From UBA6183 sp964545895 (GTDB lineage: Bacteria; Bacteroidota; Bacteroidia; UKL13-3): DNA of 32,032 nt. Shown piece after piece: positions 8,144-15,894 of this stretch. Location: the NCBI GenBank assembly GCA_964545895.1, contig CAZJHS010000026.1:1-32032 (forward strand). Direction: 5' to 3'. Position 1 is the stretch's first letter; each line of letters opens with the position of its first letter. The translations under genes and the position numbers were made by a program. The notes beneath the pieces were generated by a model. The model searched no databases. It was not told where the DNA came from and saw nothing but the letters and a program-made list of their open reading frames with translations.

Positions 8144-10108
8144 GTGAGAAAATTACTTGCGCTCATAACTGTACTTATTCCGTTTGGAATACAAGCACAA
8201 AAAAAAGATACGGCTTTATACCACAAGCAAATTCCTAACGATGTTTTATCGGCTAGTTTACAACCCAACAAAGGCGAAAAACAATACATAACAGGAGATT
8301 TTATTAGGCAGCAAGGCATTACGCGTTTAAGCGATGCATTAACTTATCTTGATCAGGCTACGTTTAGCAGTGTAAACCACGATAGGTATGCCATTAACTT
8401 AAGTGCTACATCAACCCAACACCAACAAAATGTATTGCTATTAATTAATGGCAATAAAATAGATTTAGAACATTGGGATGCTGTAAACATTAACCTTTTA
8501 GGCATATCTGTGAACCAAATTGCCTATATTGAAATTAGCTATGGACCACAAATTATAAACGGAAACTTTAGTGGATTTGGTGTAATTAACATTGTTACCC
8601 GCAACGATTTTTACGGATTAACAGTACAAGCCATGGTAAGCACTGGAAGCCCCATTGTGAATGATGCACGAAATGCACCCAACGCAAATTACCCACAAGT
8701 AGATATTAAACGTAATGGCTTAACCCATGCACAATCGTTAGGTTATTTTGGTAAACGAGGCCATATCAATGCAAGCCTCTCCTACCAAGATTGGTTTACA
8801 CGCGACTCCTTAATTTTAAACCACTCTATTTTTCCGGGATACACTTCGCGTCAAACCAAACAATGGACAAGCCGTGTGGAGAGTTCGTTTCAGCTTGGAA
8901 AAAACCTAATTAATTTAGGCGGAACGTATGTATCGGCAGATGATTACACTTACTTTACATCATTAAGAACTCAATTACCTACACAAGGAAATAGCAAGTT
9001 TATTTACGCAAATTTTAACCATGTTTTTAATCCTAAAACCTATTTAAAAGCAGGCGCTAATATTCAAACTCAACTCATCAATAATCTTTATCCTAACCAA
9101 TTAATTGGCTTATCATACGAACGTTATCTACAAAATGCAAATCTTGAGTTTGGTAAGATTTTCAACCCAAATAAAACATTAAATATTGGTTACATGGTTA
9201 ATCGCTCTTGGTTAACTAACTCCTTGATAGGAGAAACTTGGCATCAACCCTATGCTAGCTTAAAACTTAAACCCAACAAAAAAATAACCCAACAGTGGGA
9301 TGCAGTTCTCTGCGTAATTCATCATAAAGTTAGCCCTAGCTTGGTATTCAATCATGCCAAACAAAACAACTTAATAAGCGGTTGGAGTTTTGCTGCCTCT
9401 TATCAATCTTATTTCCCCACACAAAATACCAATGTGCCGTTGTTAAGCTACCTCCAATACGATTATAGAACAAAACACTTGCTTGCCGACCGCCAACACC
9501 GCTTTACTGCCGATTATTATTACAAACTAAACTTTGCGGGTAATTTTAAATTTACCATACATGGTGGGTTGCGCTATTTTATAAACACAACTTATATTGA
9601 GTTTTATGATGAGCAACATAATTTCATGTTTCCATATTGGGAAAGTGCAAGAATAGGAAACTCGTTTACCAAACTTTGGGGTGCAAATATTCATTACAAT
9701 GTACTAAGCAATTTTTGGGTTGATTTAGATTACTACTCGGCCAATGCACAAAGTGGCAAACGTTTTTTAAATCATGTTTTAGATAGAGAAGCCAAACGTA
9801 AATGTATAATTACAGCTGGTGTTAAATTACCCAAAAAATTTGAGTTAGGAATACGCACATCAGCTACATCAAGCACAAGCTTTGCAATGTTGAATGAAAA
9901 TGGAGAGCTGTTTTATCAAAAAATGCCAGCCATGTATTTTACTGATGTTTCGGTTAGCAGAAACCTATGGGCCGATTACCTTCAGGTAAATGCAAGTGTC
10001 AAAAATATATTTAATCAAAACACACAGTACCTCCCTTTTAGTGCCAACTATAATATTAGGTATGTGATTACGGCTTATTTAAAATTTGATCGATTATTTA
10101 AAAAATAG
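8144..10108 (+). CDS. TonB-dependent outer-membrane receptor
   Basis: The 654-residue predicted outer-membrane active transporter starts at a GTG lying 1 base after the DUF4197 stop. That start is supported by an immediate signal peptide, MRKLLALITVLIPFGIQAQ. Residues about 45-155 form the plug: a GDFIRQQGITRLSDAL segment, LLLINGNKIDLEHWD, YIEISYGPQ and GFGVINIVTRNDF. The remainder alternates aromatic-rich strands as expected for a 22-strand barrel. It ends with VNASVKNIFNQNTQ and a final strand, though Lys-Lys rather than an aromatic closes the chain. There is no carboxypeptidase-like N-terminal extension and no SusD partner, so a SusCD-type glycan system is unlikely. Its substrate is unknown. 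Confidence 0.87.
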   Translation: MRKLLALITVLIPFGIQAQKKDTALYHKQIPNDVLSASLQPNKGEKQYITGDFIRQQGITRLSDALTYLDQATFSSVNHDRYAINLSATSTQHQQNVLLLINGNKIDLEHWDAVNINLLGISVNQIAYIEISYGPQIINGNFSGFGVINIVTRNDFYGLTVQAMVSTGSPIVNDARNAPNANYPQVDIKRNGLTHAQSLGYFGKRGHINASLSYQDWFTRDSLILNHSIFPGYTSRQTKQWTSRVESSFQLGKNLINLGGTYVSADDYTYFTSLRTQLPTQGNSKFIYANFNHVFNPKTYLKAGANIQTQLINNLYPNQLIGLSYERYLQNANLEFGKIFNPNKTLNIGYMVNRSWLTNSLIGETWHQPYASLKLKPNKKITQQWDAVLCVIHHKVSPSLVFNHAKQNNLISGWSFAASYQSYFPTQNTNVPLLSYLQYDYRTKHLLADRQHRFTADYYYKLNFAGNFKFTIHGGLRYFINTTYIEFYDEQHNFMFPYWESARIGNSFTKLWGANIHYNVLSNFWVDLDYYSANAQSGKRFLNHVLDREAKRKCIITAGVKLPKKFELGIRTSATSSTSFAMLNENGELFYQKMPAMYFTDVSVSRNLWADYLQVNASVKNIFNQNTQYLPFSANYNIRYVITAYLKFDRLFKK

Positions 10109-10130
10109 GCAAAGCCAAAGGCATAAAAGT

Positions 10131-10138
10131 TATTTTTG
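10131..10138 (+). promoter_or_regulatory. -7 box just before the cca start
   Basis: TATTTTTG matches TAnnTTTG exactly and ends 4 bases before the GTG at 10143. Transcription would begin at about the start codon, giving a leaderless message. No convincing TTG at -33 is visible, so it may be weak or fortuitous. Confidence 0.4.
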
Positions 10139-10142
10139 CAAC

Positions 10143-11552
10143 GTGAAGGTAGATTTAAACGACCCAATTTTTAAGAAGATTGCCCGCATTACACAGTCAA
10201 ACCAAATACCCGCTTATGTGGTAGGTGGTTTTGTACGCGATATTTTTTTAAACCGCCCAAGTAAAGATATTGATGTGGTGGTTTTAGGCGATGGAATTTC
10301 GTTAGCCAAACAACTAGCAGCGCAAACCCCTCACAGTAACTTTGCTTTTTTTAAAAACTACGGCACGGCCATGGTTAAAACCAACGATTGGGAAGTAGAG
10401 TTTGTTGGTGCACGTAAAGAAAGCTACACCCACAACTCGCGCAAACCGGCTGTAGAACCGGGTTCGTTAACCGATGATCAGAACCGAAGAGATTTTACCA
10501 TAAACGCATTAGCCATTAGCTTAAATAGCGATGATTTTGGCACTTTAGTAGATCCGTTTGGTGGCATGCAAGATTTGGAAAATAAGATTATTAGAACTCC
10601 ACTTGATGCCGATATAACTTTTAGTGACGACCCTTTGCGCATGATGCGCGGAATACGCTTTGCCACACAGCTTAGGTTTGAGATAGAACACGAAACTTTT
10701 GAAGCAATTAAACGCAATGCACAGCGCATAAAAATCATTTCGTTTGAGCGCATTAGCGATGAGTTGAATAAAATTATGCTTAGCCCTAAACCATCAATAG
10801 GTTTTAATTTATTGTTTGATAGCGGACTATTACAACTAATTTTCCCTGAAATGGCTGCGCTTTATGGCGTAGATGTAATTGATGGCAAAGCGCATAAAGA
10901 TAATTTTTACCATACCTTAATGGTACTTGATAATATTTGTGCCGATACCACCGATTTGTGGTTACGTTGGGCTGCTTTGCTGCATGATATTGCTAAGCCC
11001 GTAACCAAGCGCTTTGAAAAAGGAACCGGTTGGACTTTTCATGGCCACGAAGATAAAGGCAGCCGCATGGTGAAGAAAATTTTTGGCAACCTAAAACTTC
11101 CTCTAAACGAAAAGATGAAGTTTGTAGAGAAAATTGTGGCCTTGCATCATCGCCCAAAAGTACTAGCCGAAGATGGTGTAACCGATAGTGCAATACGCAG
11201 GTTAATTGTTGATGCGGGTGAAGATATTGACGCCTTATTTTTGTTATGTAAGGCCGATATAACTAGCCGCCATAAAGTTAAAGTAGAAACCTACAGAAAA
11301 AAACTAGAAGAGGTAAAGCAGTTGGTAAATGATGTTACAGAACGGGATGCTTTACGCAATTGGCAGCCACCTGTAAGTGGCGAAGATATTATGGAAATTT
11401 TTGCCATAGGACCAGGCAAAGCCGTTGGTGTTTTAAAAACCGAAATACGCGAAGCTATTTTAGAAGGAAAAGTGGCTAATAATCGCCAAGCAGCATTGCA
11501 GTATGTAATCGAATCGGCACTTAAATTAGGCTTAACACCCAAAGAAGTTTAA
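10143..11552 (+). CDS. cca: CCA tRNA nucleotidyltransferase with HD domain
   Basis: This class II nucleotidyltransferase adds or repairs the 3' CCA end of tRNA in the cytoplasm. The 469-residue frame from the GTG at 10143 shows VGGFVRD (Gly28-Gly29) and the metal-binding D-I-D pair (Asp42, Asp44). NRRDFTINALA and the D-P-F-G-G-x-x-D-L element follow, and DDPLRMMRGIRFA marks the nucleotide-selection region. An HD phosphohydrolase domain begins near LLHDIAKP (His281-Asp282) with later HGHEDKG and LHHRPK motifs. An upstream TTG (10086) would overlap the receptor gene and adds no family sequence. It could be an A-adding or poly(A) paralogue, which sequence alone cannot exclude. The M48 gene follows 26 bases later. 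Confidence 0.9.
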   Translation: MKVDLNDPIFKKIARITQSNQIPAYVVGGFVRDIFLNRPSKDIDVVVLGDGISLAKQLAAQTPHSNFAFFKNYGTAMVKTNDWEVEFVGARKESYTHNSRKPAVEPGSLTDDQNRRDFTINALAISLNSDDFGTLVDPFGGMQDLENKIIRTPLDADITFSDDPLRMMRGIRFATQLRFEIEHETFEAIKRNAQRIKIISFERISDELNKIMLSPKPSIGFNLLFDSGLLQLIFPEMAALYGVDVIDGKAHKDNFYHTLMVLDNICADTTDLWLRWAALLHDIAKPVTKRFEKGTGWTFHGHEDKGSRMVKKIFGNLKLPLNEKMKFVEKIVALHHRPKVLAEDGVTDSAIRRLIVDAGEDIDALFLLCKADITSRHKVKVETYRKKLEEVKQLVNDVTERDALRNWQPPVSGEDIMEIFAIGPGKAVGVLKTEIREAILEGKVANNRQAALQYVIESALKLGLTPKEV

Positions 11553-11557
11553 ATTTG
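11550..11557 (+). promoter_or_regulatory. -7 box of the M48 protease gene
   Basis: TAAATTTG matches TAnnTTTG exactly and contains the cca stop codon. The ATG at 11579 lies 21 bases downstream. No clear TTG at the usual spacing, so the M48 gene may also rely on readthrough from cca. Confidence 0.4.
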
Positions 11558-11578
11558 AACCCCTAAAAAATTTATCAC

Positions 11579-12418
11579 ATGAATTTTAAATCACTAATCA
11601 CCCCAATGCTTGCTGCCACATTATTGGTGGCAAGTTGCACCAGCGAAAAAGATGCTGTATTTACAGATAATTGTGGAGGCAAAGCTCCCGGAGGTGCTGT
11701 TGGTATACTAATGCCCATTAGCCAAGATTTACAAATGGGTGATGCTACCCGTGCACAAATAGAAGCCGACCCAACTACATATCCAATTTTAGACTCGGCT
11801 ACCTATAATGTTGCATATGGCCATTTATACCGCATGCGATCTACTATATTAAACTCGGGCAAGGTGTATTACAAAGATGATTTTCCTTGGCGCATACGCA
11901 TCATTAAAGACGACAATACCTTAAATGCATTTTGTACTCCAGGTGGTTACATTTACGTATACACTGGTATTATTAAATATTTAGATAACGAAACCCAATT
12001 AGCTGGGGTATTGGGTCATGAAATTGCCCATGCCGACCGCAGACATAGTGCCAACCAAATGTTAAAACAATACGGTTTACAAACCCTTATTGATATTTTT
12101 ACCAGCGGAAGCACACAACAAATAGCGCAAATTGGTGCGCAATTAATTGCACTTAAATTTAGCCGAACCGATGAAACCGAAGCTGATGATTACAGTGTGC
12201 GTTATTTACTTGGCACCGAGTACGACCCACAAGGTGCTAAATATTTTTTCCAAAAAATTGGAGGCTCAACCTCAGTGCCTGAGTTTTTAAGTACCCACCC
12301 TAACCCAGATAACCGCGTAACTAATATTGAGGAAACTTGGAAATGTTTGGGTAGTGGCGGAAACACCGGCACTTTTGCGGCTCGCTATCAAGAACTAAAA
12401 AATAGTTTACCGCAATAA
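11579..12418 (+). CDS. M48-family zinc metalloprotease lipoprotein
   Basis: The 279-residue protein is a predicted lipid-anchored periplasmic peptidase of the M48/BepA-like group, which act in outer-membrane protein quality control. The signal sequence ends in LLVASC, placing the lipid-modified Cys near residue 20. The zinc motif HEIAH spans His147 to His151, with the third ligand Glu199 in ETEAD followed by D-Y-S-V-R-Y-L. A late STHPNPDNRVTNIEE block matches the Ser-x-His-Pro segment common in the family. No TPR domain follows, unlike E. coli BepA. It is placed after cca and ends at a strong terminator. Confidence 0.9.
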   Translation: MNFKSLITPMLAATLLVASCTSEKDAVFTDNCGGKAPGGAVGILMPISQDLQMGDATRAQIEADPTTYPILDSATYNVAYGHLYRMRSTILNSGKVYYKDDFPWRIRIIKDDNTLNAFCTPGGYIYVYTGIIKYLDNETQLAGVLGHEIAHADRRHSANQMLKQYGLQTLIDIFTSGSTQQIAQIGAQLIALKFSRTDETEADDYSVRYLLGTEYDPQGAKYFFQKIGGSTSVPEFLSTHPNPDNRVTNIEETWKCLGSGGNTGTFAARYQELKNSLPQ

Positions 12419-12440
12419 AAAGTAGTTTAATCTCAAAATG

Positions 12441-12472
12441 ACGCGAATCCGACAATAGGGTTCGCGTTTTTT
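12441..12472 (+). terminator. Terminator after the M48 gene
   Basis: ACGCGAATCC pairs with GGGTTCGCGT (one G-T wobble) around a 7-base loop and is followed by a run of T. It closes the cca/M48 transcript. Confidence 0.85.
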
Positions 12473-12565
12473 GTTTTGTAAAAATTACATTCGTTAAACT
12501 AAAAAGATGCGTAGTCTGCGCAACCAATCTTTTTTGCTCGGTGTCTTACTAATAATATAACCCGG

Positions 12566-13126
12566 TTGGATAGCATCAAACAAATACAAGAAACAGAGCT
12601 TATTCAACGCTGTTTGAATAACGAAGTGCTCGCCCAAAATGAGCTTTACCGCAGGTTTGCGGGCAAGATGATGGGCGTGTGTATGCGTTATGCCAAAAAC
12701 CGAGATGATGCAAAAGATATTTTACAAGATGCTTTTGTGAGGGTTTTCTTAAACCTAAAATCGTTTAAAGCCGAAGGTTCTTTTGAGGGATGGATAAAAC
12801 GTATTATGGTAAATACTGCCATAAAACACTACCACAAAAACTTGAAATTTAGCAACAATACTGATATTGAGGCCGCATATGATGTGGGCTTTGATAGCAA
12901 TATTGTAGGCAAAATGGGGCATGACGAATTGATGGCAAAAGTACAAACCATGCCAGATGGCTACCGAACCATATTTAACTTATATGTAGTAGAAGGCTAT
13001 CAGCACAATGAGATTGGAGAAATGTTGGGGATTTCGGAAGGAACTTCCAAATCGCAACTAGCCCGATCGCGCAACTTTTTAATGAAATTGATACAGAACG
13101 ATAATAACTCATCAGCAAATTTATGA
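12566..13126 (+). CDS. ECF-like sigma-70 family RNA polymerase sigma factor
   Basis: The 186-residue alternative sigma factor has region 2 at about residues 25-92 (ELYRRFAGKMMGVCMRYAK, DDAKDILQDAFVRVF, GSFEGWIKRIMVNTAI). Region 4 lies at about 130-180 (MPDGYRTIFNLYVVEGY, HNEIGEMLGISEGTSKSQL). Sigma region 3 is absent, as expected for the ECF group. The start must be the TTG at 12566: an in-frame stop lies at 12512 and the next Met is at residue 35, inside region 2. It overlaps the next gene by ATGA. That gene encodes a membrane protein with a short anti-sigma-like cytoplasmic segment, which suggests a sigma/regulator pair. No obvious promoter was seen. Confidence 0.92.
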   Translation: MDSIKQIQETELIQRCLNNEVLAQNELYRRFAGKMMGVCMRYAKNRDDAKDILQDAFVRVFLNLKSFKAEGSFEGWIKRIMVNTAIKHYHKNLKFSNNTDIEAAYDVGFDSNIVGKMGHDELMAKVQTMPDGYRTIFNLYVVEGYQHNEIGEMLGISEGTSKSQLARSRNFLMKLIQNDNNSSANL

Positions 13127-14598
13127 ACACCGAGCAAATAAATAGATTTGATGAGCTGATGCGAGAGAAACTCGGCAGCTTCGAGGCAGAACCAGATATG
13201 GAACTGTTGCCAGAGATTCACGCTCGCAAAAATAGATTTATGCGCAGCAAAAATCTTACTAAGCTCATTATTGGATTAGCCATTTTATCAACCGGGCTAA
13301 TTTTAGGATATCTATACAGCATGAATGTAAACGGACATGCTACGCAAAAAACAAACACGCCTCCTTCATCAACCGACAATACGGCTATAAAAGCTAGTGC
13401 TCATTATGCGCCAGCTTCAAAAACTAATAGTTTAGCAACAAACTCGGATGTTGCTAACAACAATACCTCTGCTACTGATAACGCATTGGCCAATACTAAC
13501 AGTAAGCCTGCATTATCAAACACTAAATTAATTGTTAATCAAACAAACTTAGTGTTAGCTACCACATCAATTCAGTTAACTAAACCAATTAATACTGCAG
13601 TTAACAACATAGTAATTGGCAAAATTGCAACTACCGCAACACCTAACACCACAGTTGTAAAACCTGCTAGCAAAATATCAGAAGAAGCCAAACCAACTAC
13701 ATTAGTTAAATCAAAATTGGTTAATGCAGCTAATGAGTTAAGTGCATCTACTATTAACGGAACTGTGTTTGCCGATGCTACTTATGCCGGTAAAACAAGG
13801 GTTGACTTATTATTACTAAATCCAACCACACGTGTTTTTGAGATTGTGCAAAGCACTTATACCAATGCCAAGGGTTACTACGAGTTTATTGAGTTAACCG
13901 CAGGTGAATATGTAATTAAATCGGCAGGTATGGGAAATTATAGCGAAACTTATTACGGCAATGCTACCGAGCGTGAGTTCGCATCAGGTGTACGTGTATT
14001 TGAAAACGACTATAAAAACCTTAATGGCTACGATATTCAGTTGGCCAATCATGTGGTTAGATACCAAAGCCCTTCTATTATTGCTGATACAAACAGCAAA
14101 TGGGTATTGGTGTTAGATCAAAATAACAACCCAATTGCTTCGGTATTGGTAGGCAAAAATGGAGATGTACAATCGCAAGGAGCTAGTTTACCAGCAGGTA
14201 ATTACACTATTGTAAACCCAGCAAACGGAAACAAAGAAGGTAATATTTTAATTAACCCAGATGGTACGGGCAAATTAGCTAACCCAACTGGTGGTTCAAT
14301 TGGTGAACCTATTGGTGGCGGCTCAGCTTCCATTCCATCGGCACCAAGCGAGGTTACTTTAACACCTAATCCTGCAACAAGCTATGTGCGTGTTGGATTA
14401 ACACCATCAACTGCCGACCCAATTGAAGTAATGATATTAAACAACAATGGCGCAGTAGTAAGACGATATACATTTGGGGTAGGCAGCATGCAAAGCACTA
14501 TTGATATAAGCTCGCTATCAATTGGAACATACTACGTGGTGGTAAAACAAAACGGAGTAAGCTCAAGCAGCCGATTGATAAAAACAGACGATAGGTAA
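13123..14598 (+). CDS. Membrane-anchored putative anti-sigma partner with T9SS-type C-terminus
   Basis: This 491-residue protein begins inside the sigma gene's stop (ATGA overlap). Residues 1-44 are a charged cytoplasmic segment with F-D-E-L-M-R-E-K-L-G-S-F-E, the style of Bacteroidota anti-sigma N-termini. One transmembrane helix spans about 45-66. Residues about 70-205 are a low-complexity Asn/Thr/Ala-rich linker. Residues about 207-310 look like an SdrD-B/carboxypeptidase-regulatory-like beta domain (TINGTVFADATYAGKTRVD, KGYYEFIELTAGEY). The last 75 residues (LTPNPATSYVRV through the final strand) match a type A T9SS sorting domain. A membrane anchor combined with a T9SS tail is unusual. 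Anti-sigma function is inferred from position and layout only; a plain surface protein is possible. Confidence 0.7.
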   Translation: MNTEQINRFDELMREKLGSFEAEPDMELLPEIHARKNRFMRSKNLTKLIIGLAILSTGLILGYLYSMNVNGHATQKTNTPPSSTDNTAIKASAHYAPASKTNSLATNSDVANNNTSATDNALANTNSKPALSNTKLIVNQTNLVLATTSIQLTKPINTAVNNIVIGKIATTATPNTTVVKPASKISEEAKPTTLVKSKLVNAANELSASTINGTVFADATYAGKTRVDLLLLNPTTRVFEIVQSTYTNAKGYYEFIELTAGEYVIKSAGMGNYSETYYGNATEREFASGVRVFENDYKNLNGYDIQLANHVVRYQSPSIIADTNSKWVLVLDQNNNPIASVLVGKNGDVQSQGASLPAGNYTIVNPANGNKEGNILINPDGTGKLANPTGGSIGEPIGGGSASIPSAPSEVTLTPNPATSYVRVGLTPSTADPIEVMILNNNGAVVRRYTFGVGSMQSTIDISSLSIGTYYVVVKQNGVSSSSRLIKTDDR

Positions 14599-14628
14599 TA
14601 AAATAAATTTATATTTGGTTGTAACAAA

Positions 14629-14658
14629 ACGGCCGAGCATGCAAGCATGCTCGGCCGT
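14629..14658. terminator. Bidirectional terminator between convergent genes
   Basis: A perfect 14-bp GC-rich palindrome, ACGGCCGAGCATGC with its complement, has only AA at its centre. It lies between the T9SS-tailed gene and the WG-repeat gene. The T-rich flank is better on the minus side (TTTTGTT), so it probably serves mainly the WG-repeat gene. Confidence 0.8.
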
Positions 14659-14681
14659 AGTTATTTTAGTTGCTCATTAAA

Positions 14682-15800
14682 CTATCTAAGCATAGGAATA
14701 ATTTCGCCCATTTTATTTACGTATACACTAATCTGCCCACGCATTACCTCTGCTAAACCATCATTAAAAGTACCTACTGCATCAAACTCGGCAGGTATAA
14801 CTAATGCTCCACGGCTATCAATAAAGCCCCATTTGCGTTTAACCAATACAGGGCATCTATCATTAACAAACAAGGTAGCATCATCAAACACAAAACGTAA
14901 TTTTAACGTACCTTTGGTATCAATAAAGCCCCATTTACCATTTTGCTTTACAGCAGCTAATCCCTCGCTAAACGGGCGAATAGCATCGTATGTTGCAGCA
15001 ATAACCAATTTACCTGTATTATCAATGTAACCATATTTTCCATTTAGCCTCACTCCTGCTAAGCCTTCACTAAAATCGTATGCATACTCAAAAGTAGGTT
15101 TAATTACCATTGTGCCTGCAGCATCAATAAATCCATAACGCCCACCAGCATCAGCCACAGCCAACCCTTCAAAAAACTTACCTAAATTATTGTAAATGGG
15201 TTTAACCACCACATTTCCTAAAGTATCCAACACACCAAAAGTAGTACCTTCTCTAAAGCGTGCATAGCCATCTGTAAACTCATCTACATCATCCAAATTA
15301 CAAGCAATAACTTCTTGGCCAGTGGTGTTCATAAAACCAAATTTATAACCCGGATTTACTATATCGGCACCAAATTTTGTAACATGTATATCAACCTTTT
15401 TGGCCACACTTGATAAGCCATGTTTAAACGGTCGGGCATCGTAATAATCGGGTGCTAGTTTAAATACCATTTGACCTTTAGTATTAACAAAAAACTGTTC
15501 TTGCTTTAAGTTAGTAACCTTTGATAATCCTTGGCTAAAACGTTGAATATTGGTATACAAACCTGTATCAATTACCCGTTGATTATTTAAGTTAATTACA
15601 CATGGTTGATTATTTAAAGCCACTACGGCATAGCCTTCATAAAATGTTTCGGCATAATCATACTCGGCAGCAATAGCCAATTTACCTTGTACGGTGGTAT
15701 ACCCCCACTTGCCCTTTATTTGCACCGGATACAAGTTTGATTGAGCCTGTGCCGCAAATGCTGCAAACAATAAAAAACTGGTGTTGATGATGTTTCTCAT
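14682..15800 (-). CDS. Exported WG-repeat protein
   Basis: The 372-residue protein has a signal peptide (MRNIINTSFLLFAAFAAQAQ) followed by tandem WG repeats of about 45-50 residues. Each is built on G-K/R-W/Y/F-G-F/Y-I-D-x-x-G, then V-I-x-x-x-F/Y, then F-x-E/D-G-L-A-x-V. Clear units read GKWGYTTVQGK, YKFGFMNTTGQ, TTFGVLDTLGN, GRYGFIDAAGT, GKYGYIDNTGK, GKWGFIDTKGT and RKWGFIDSRGA. At least one more is degenerate. Such proteins are presumed beta-propeller-like binding scaffolds, and no catalytic residues are expected. It is divergent from recG, and a TAAATTAG just before its ATG is a possible but weak -7 box. Its partner is unknown. Confidence 0.87.
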   Translation of the reverse strand: MRNIINTSFLLFAAFAAQAQSNLYPVQIKGKWGYTTVQGKLAIAAEYDYAETFYEGYAVVALNNQPCVINLNNQRVIDTGLYTNIQRFSQGLSKVTNLKQEQFFVNTKGQMVFKLAPDYYDARPFKHGLSSVAKKVDIHVTKFGADIVNPGYKFGFMNTTGQEVIACNLDDVDEFTDGYARFREGTTFGVLDTLGNVVVKPIYNNLGKFFEGLAVADAGGRYGFIDAAGTMVIKPTFEYAYDFSEGLAGVRLNGKYGYIDNTGKLVIAATYDAIRPFSEGLAAVKQNGKWGFIDTKGTLKLRFVFDDATLFVNDRCPVLVKRKWGFIDSRGALVIPAEFDAVGTFNDGLAEVMRGQISVYVNKMGEIIPMLR

Positions 15801-15894
15801 GCCGCTAATTTACAGTTTGAATTGAAGTAATAATGCACATTTATGTTGCGGAAAACAACTTTTGTAGCCTTTTGTAATTACCTTAACTTGCCGC

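Noticed and set aside
10086..10142. Upstream TTG start of cca overlapping the receptor gene
   Set aside because: The added residues are the receptor's tail in another frame; a GTG with family-like N-terminus lies at 10143.
14647..15030. Open frame of 127 codons on plus
   Set aside because: It is a shadow of the minus-strand WG-repeat gene and shows no domain of its own.
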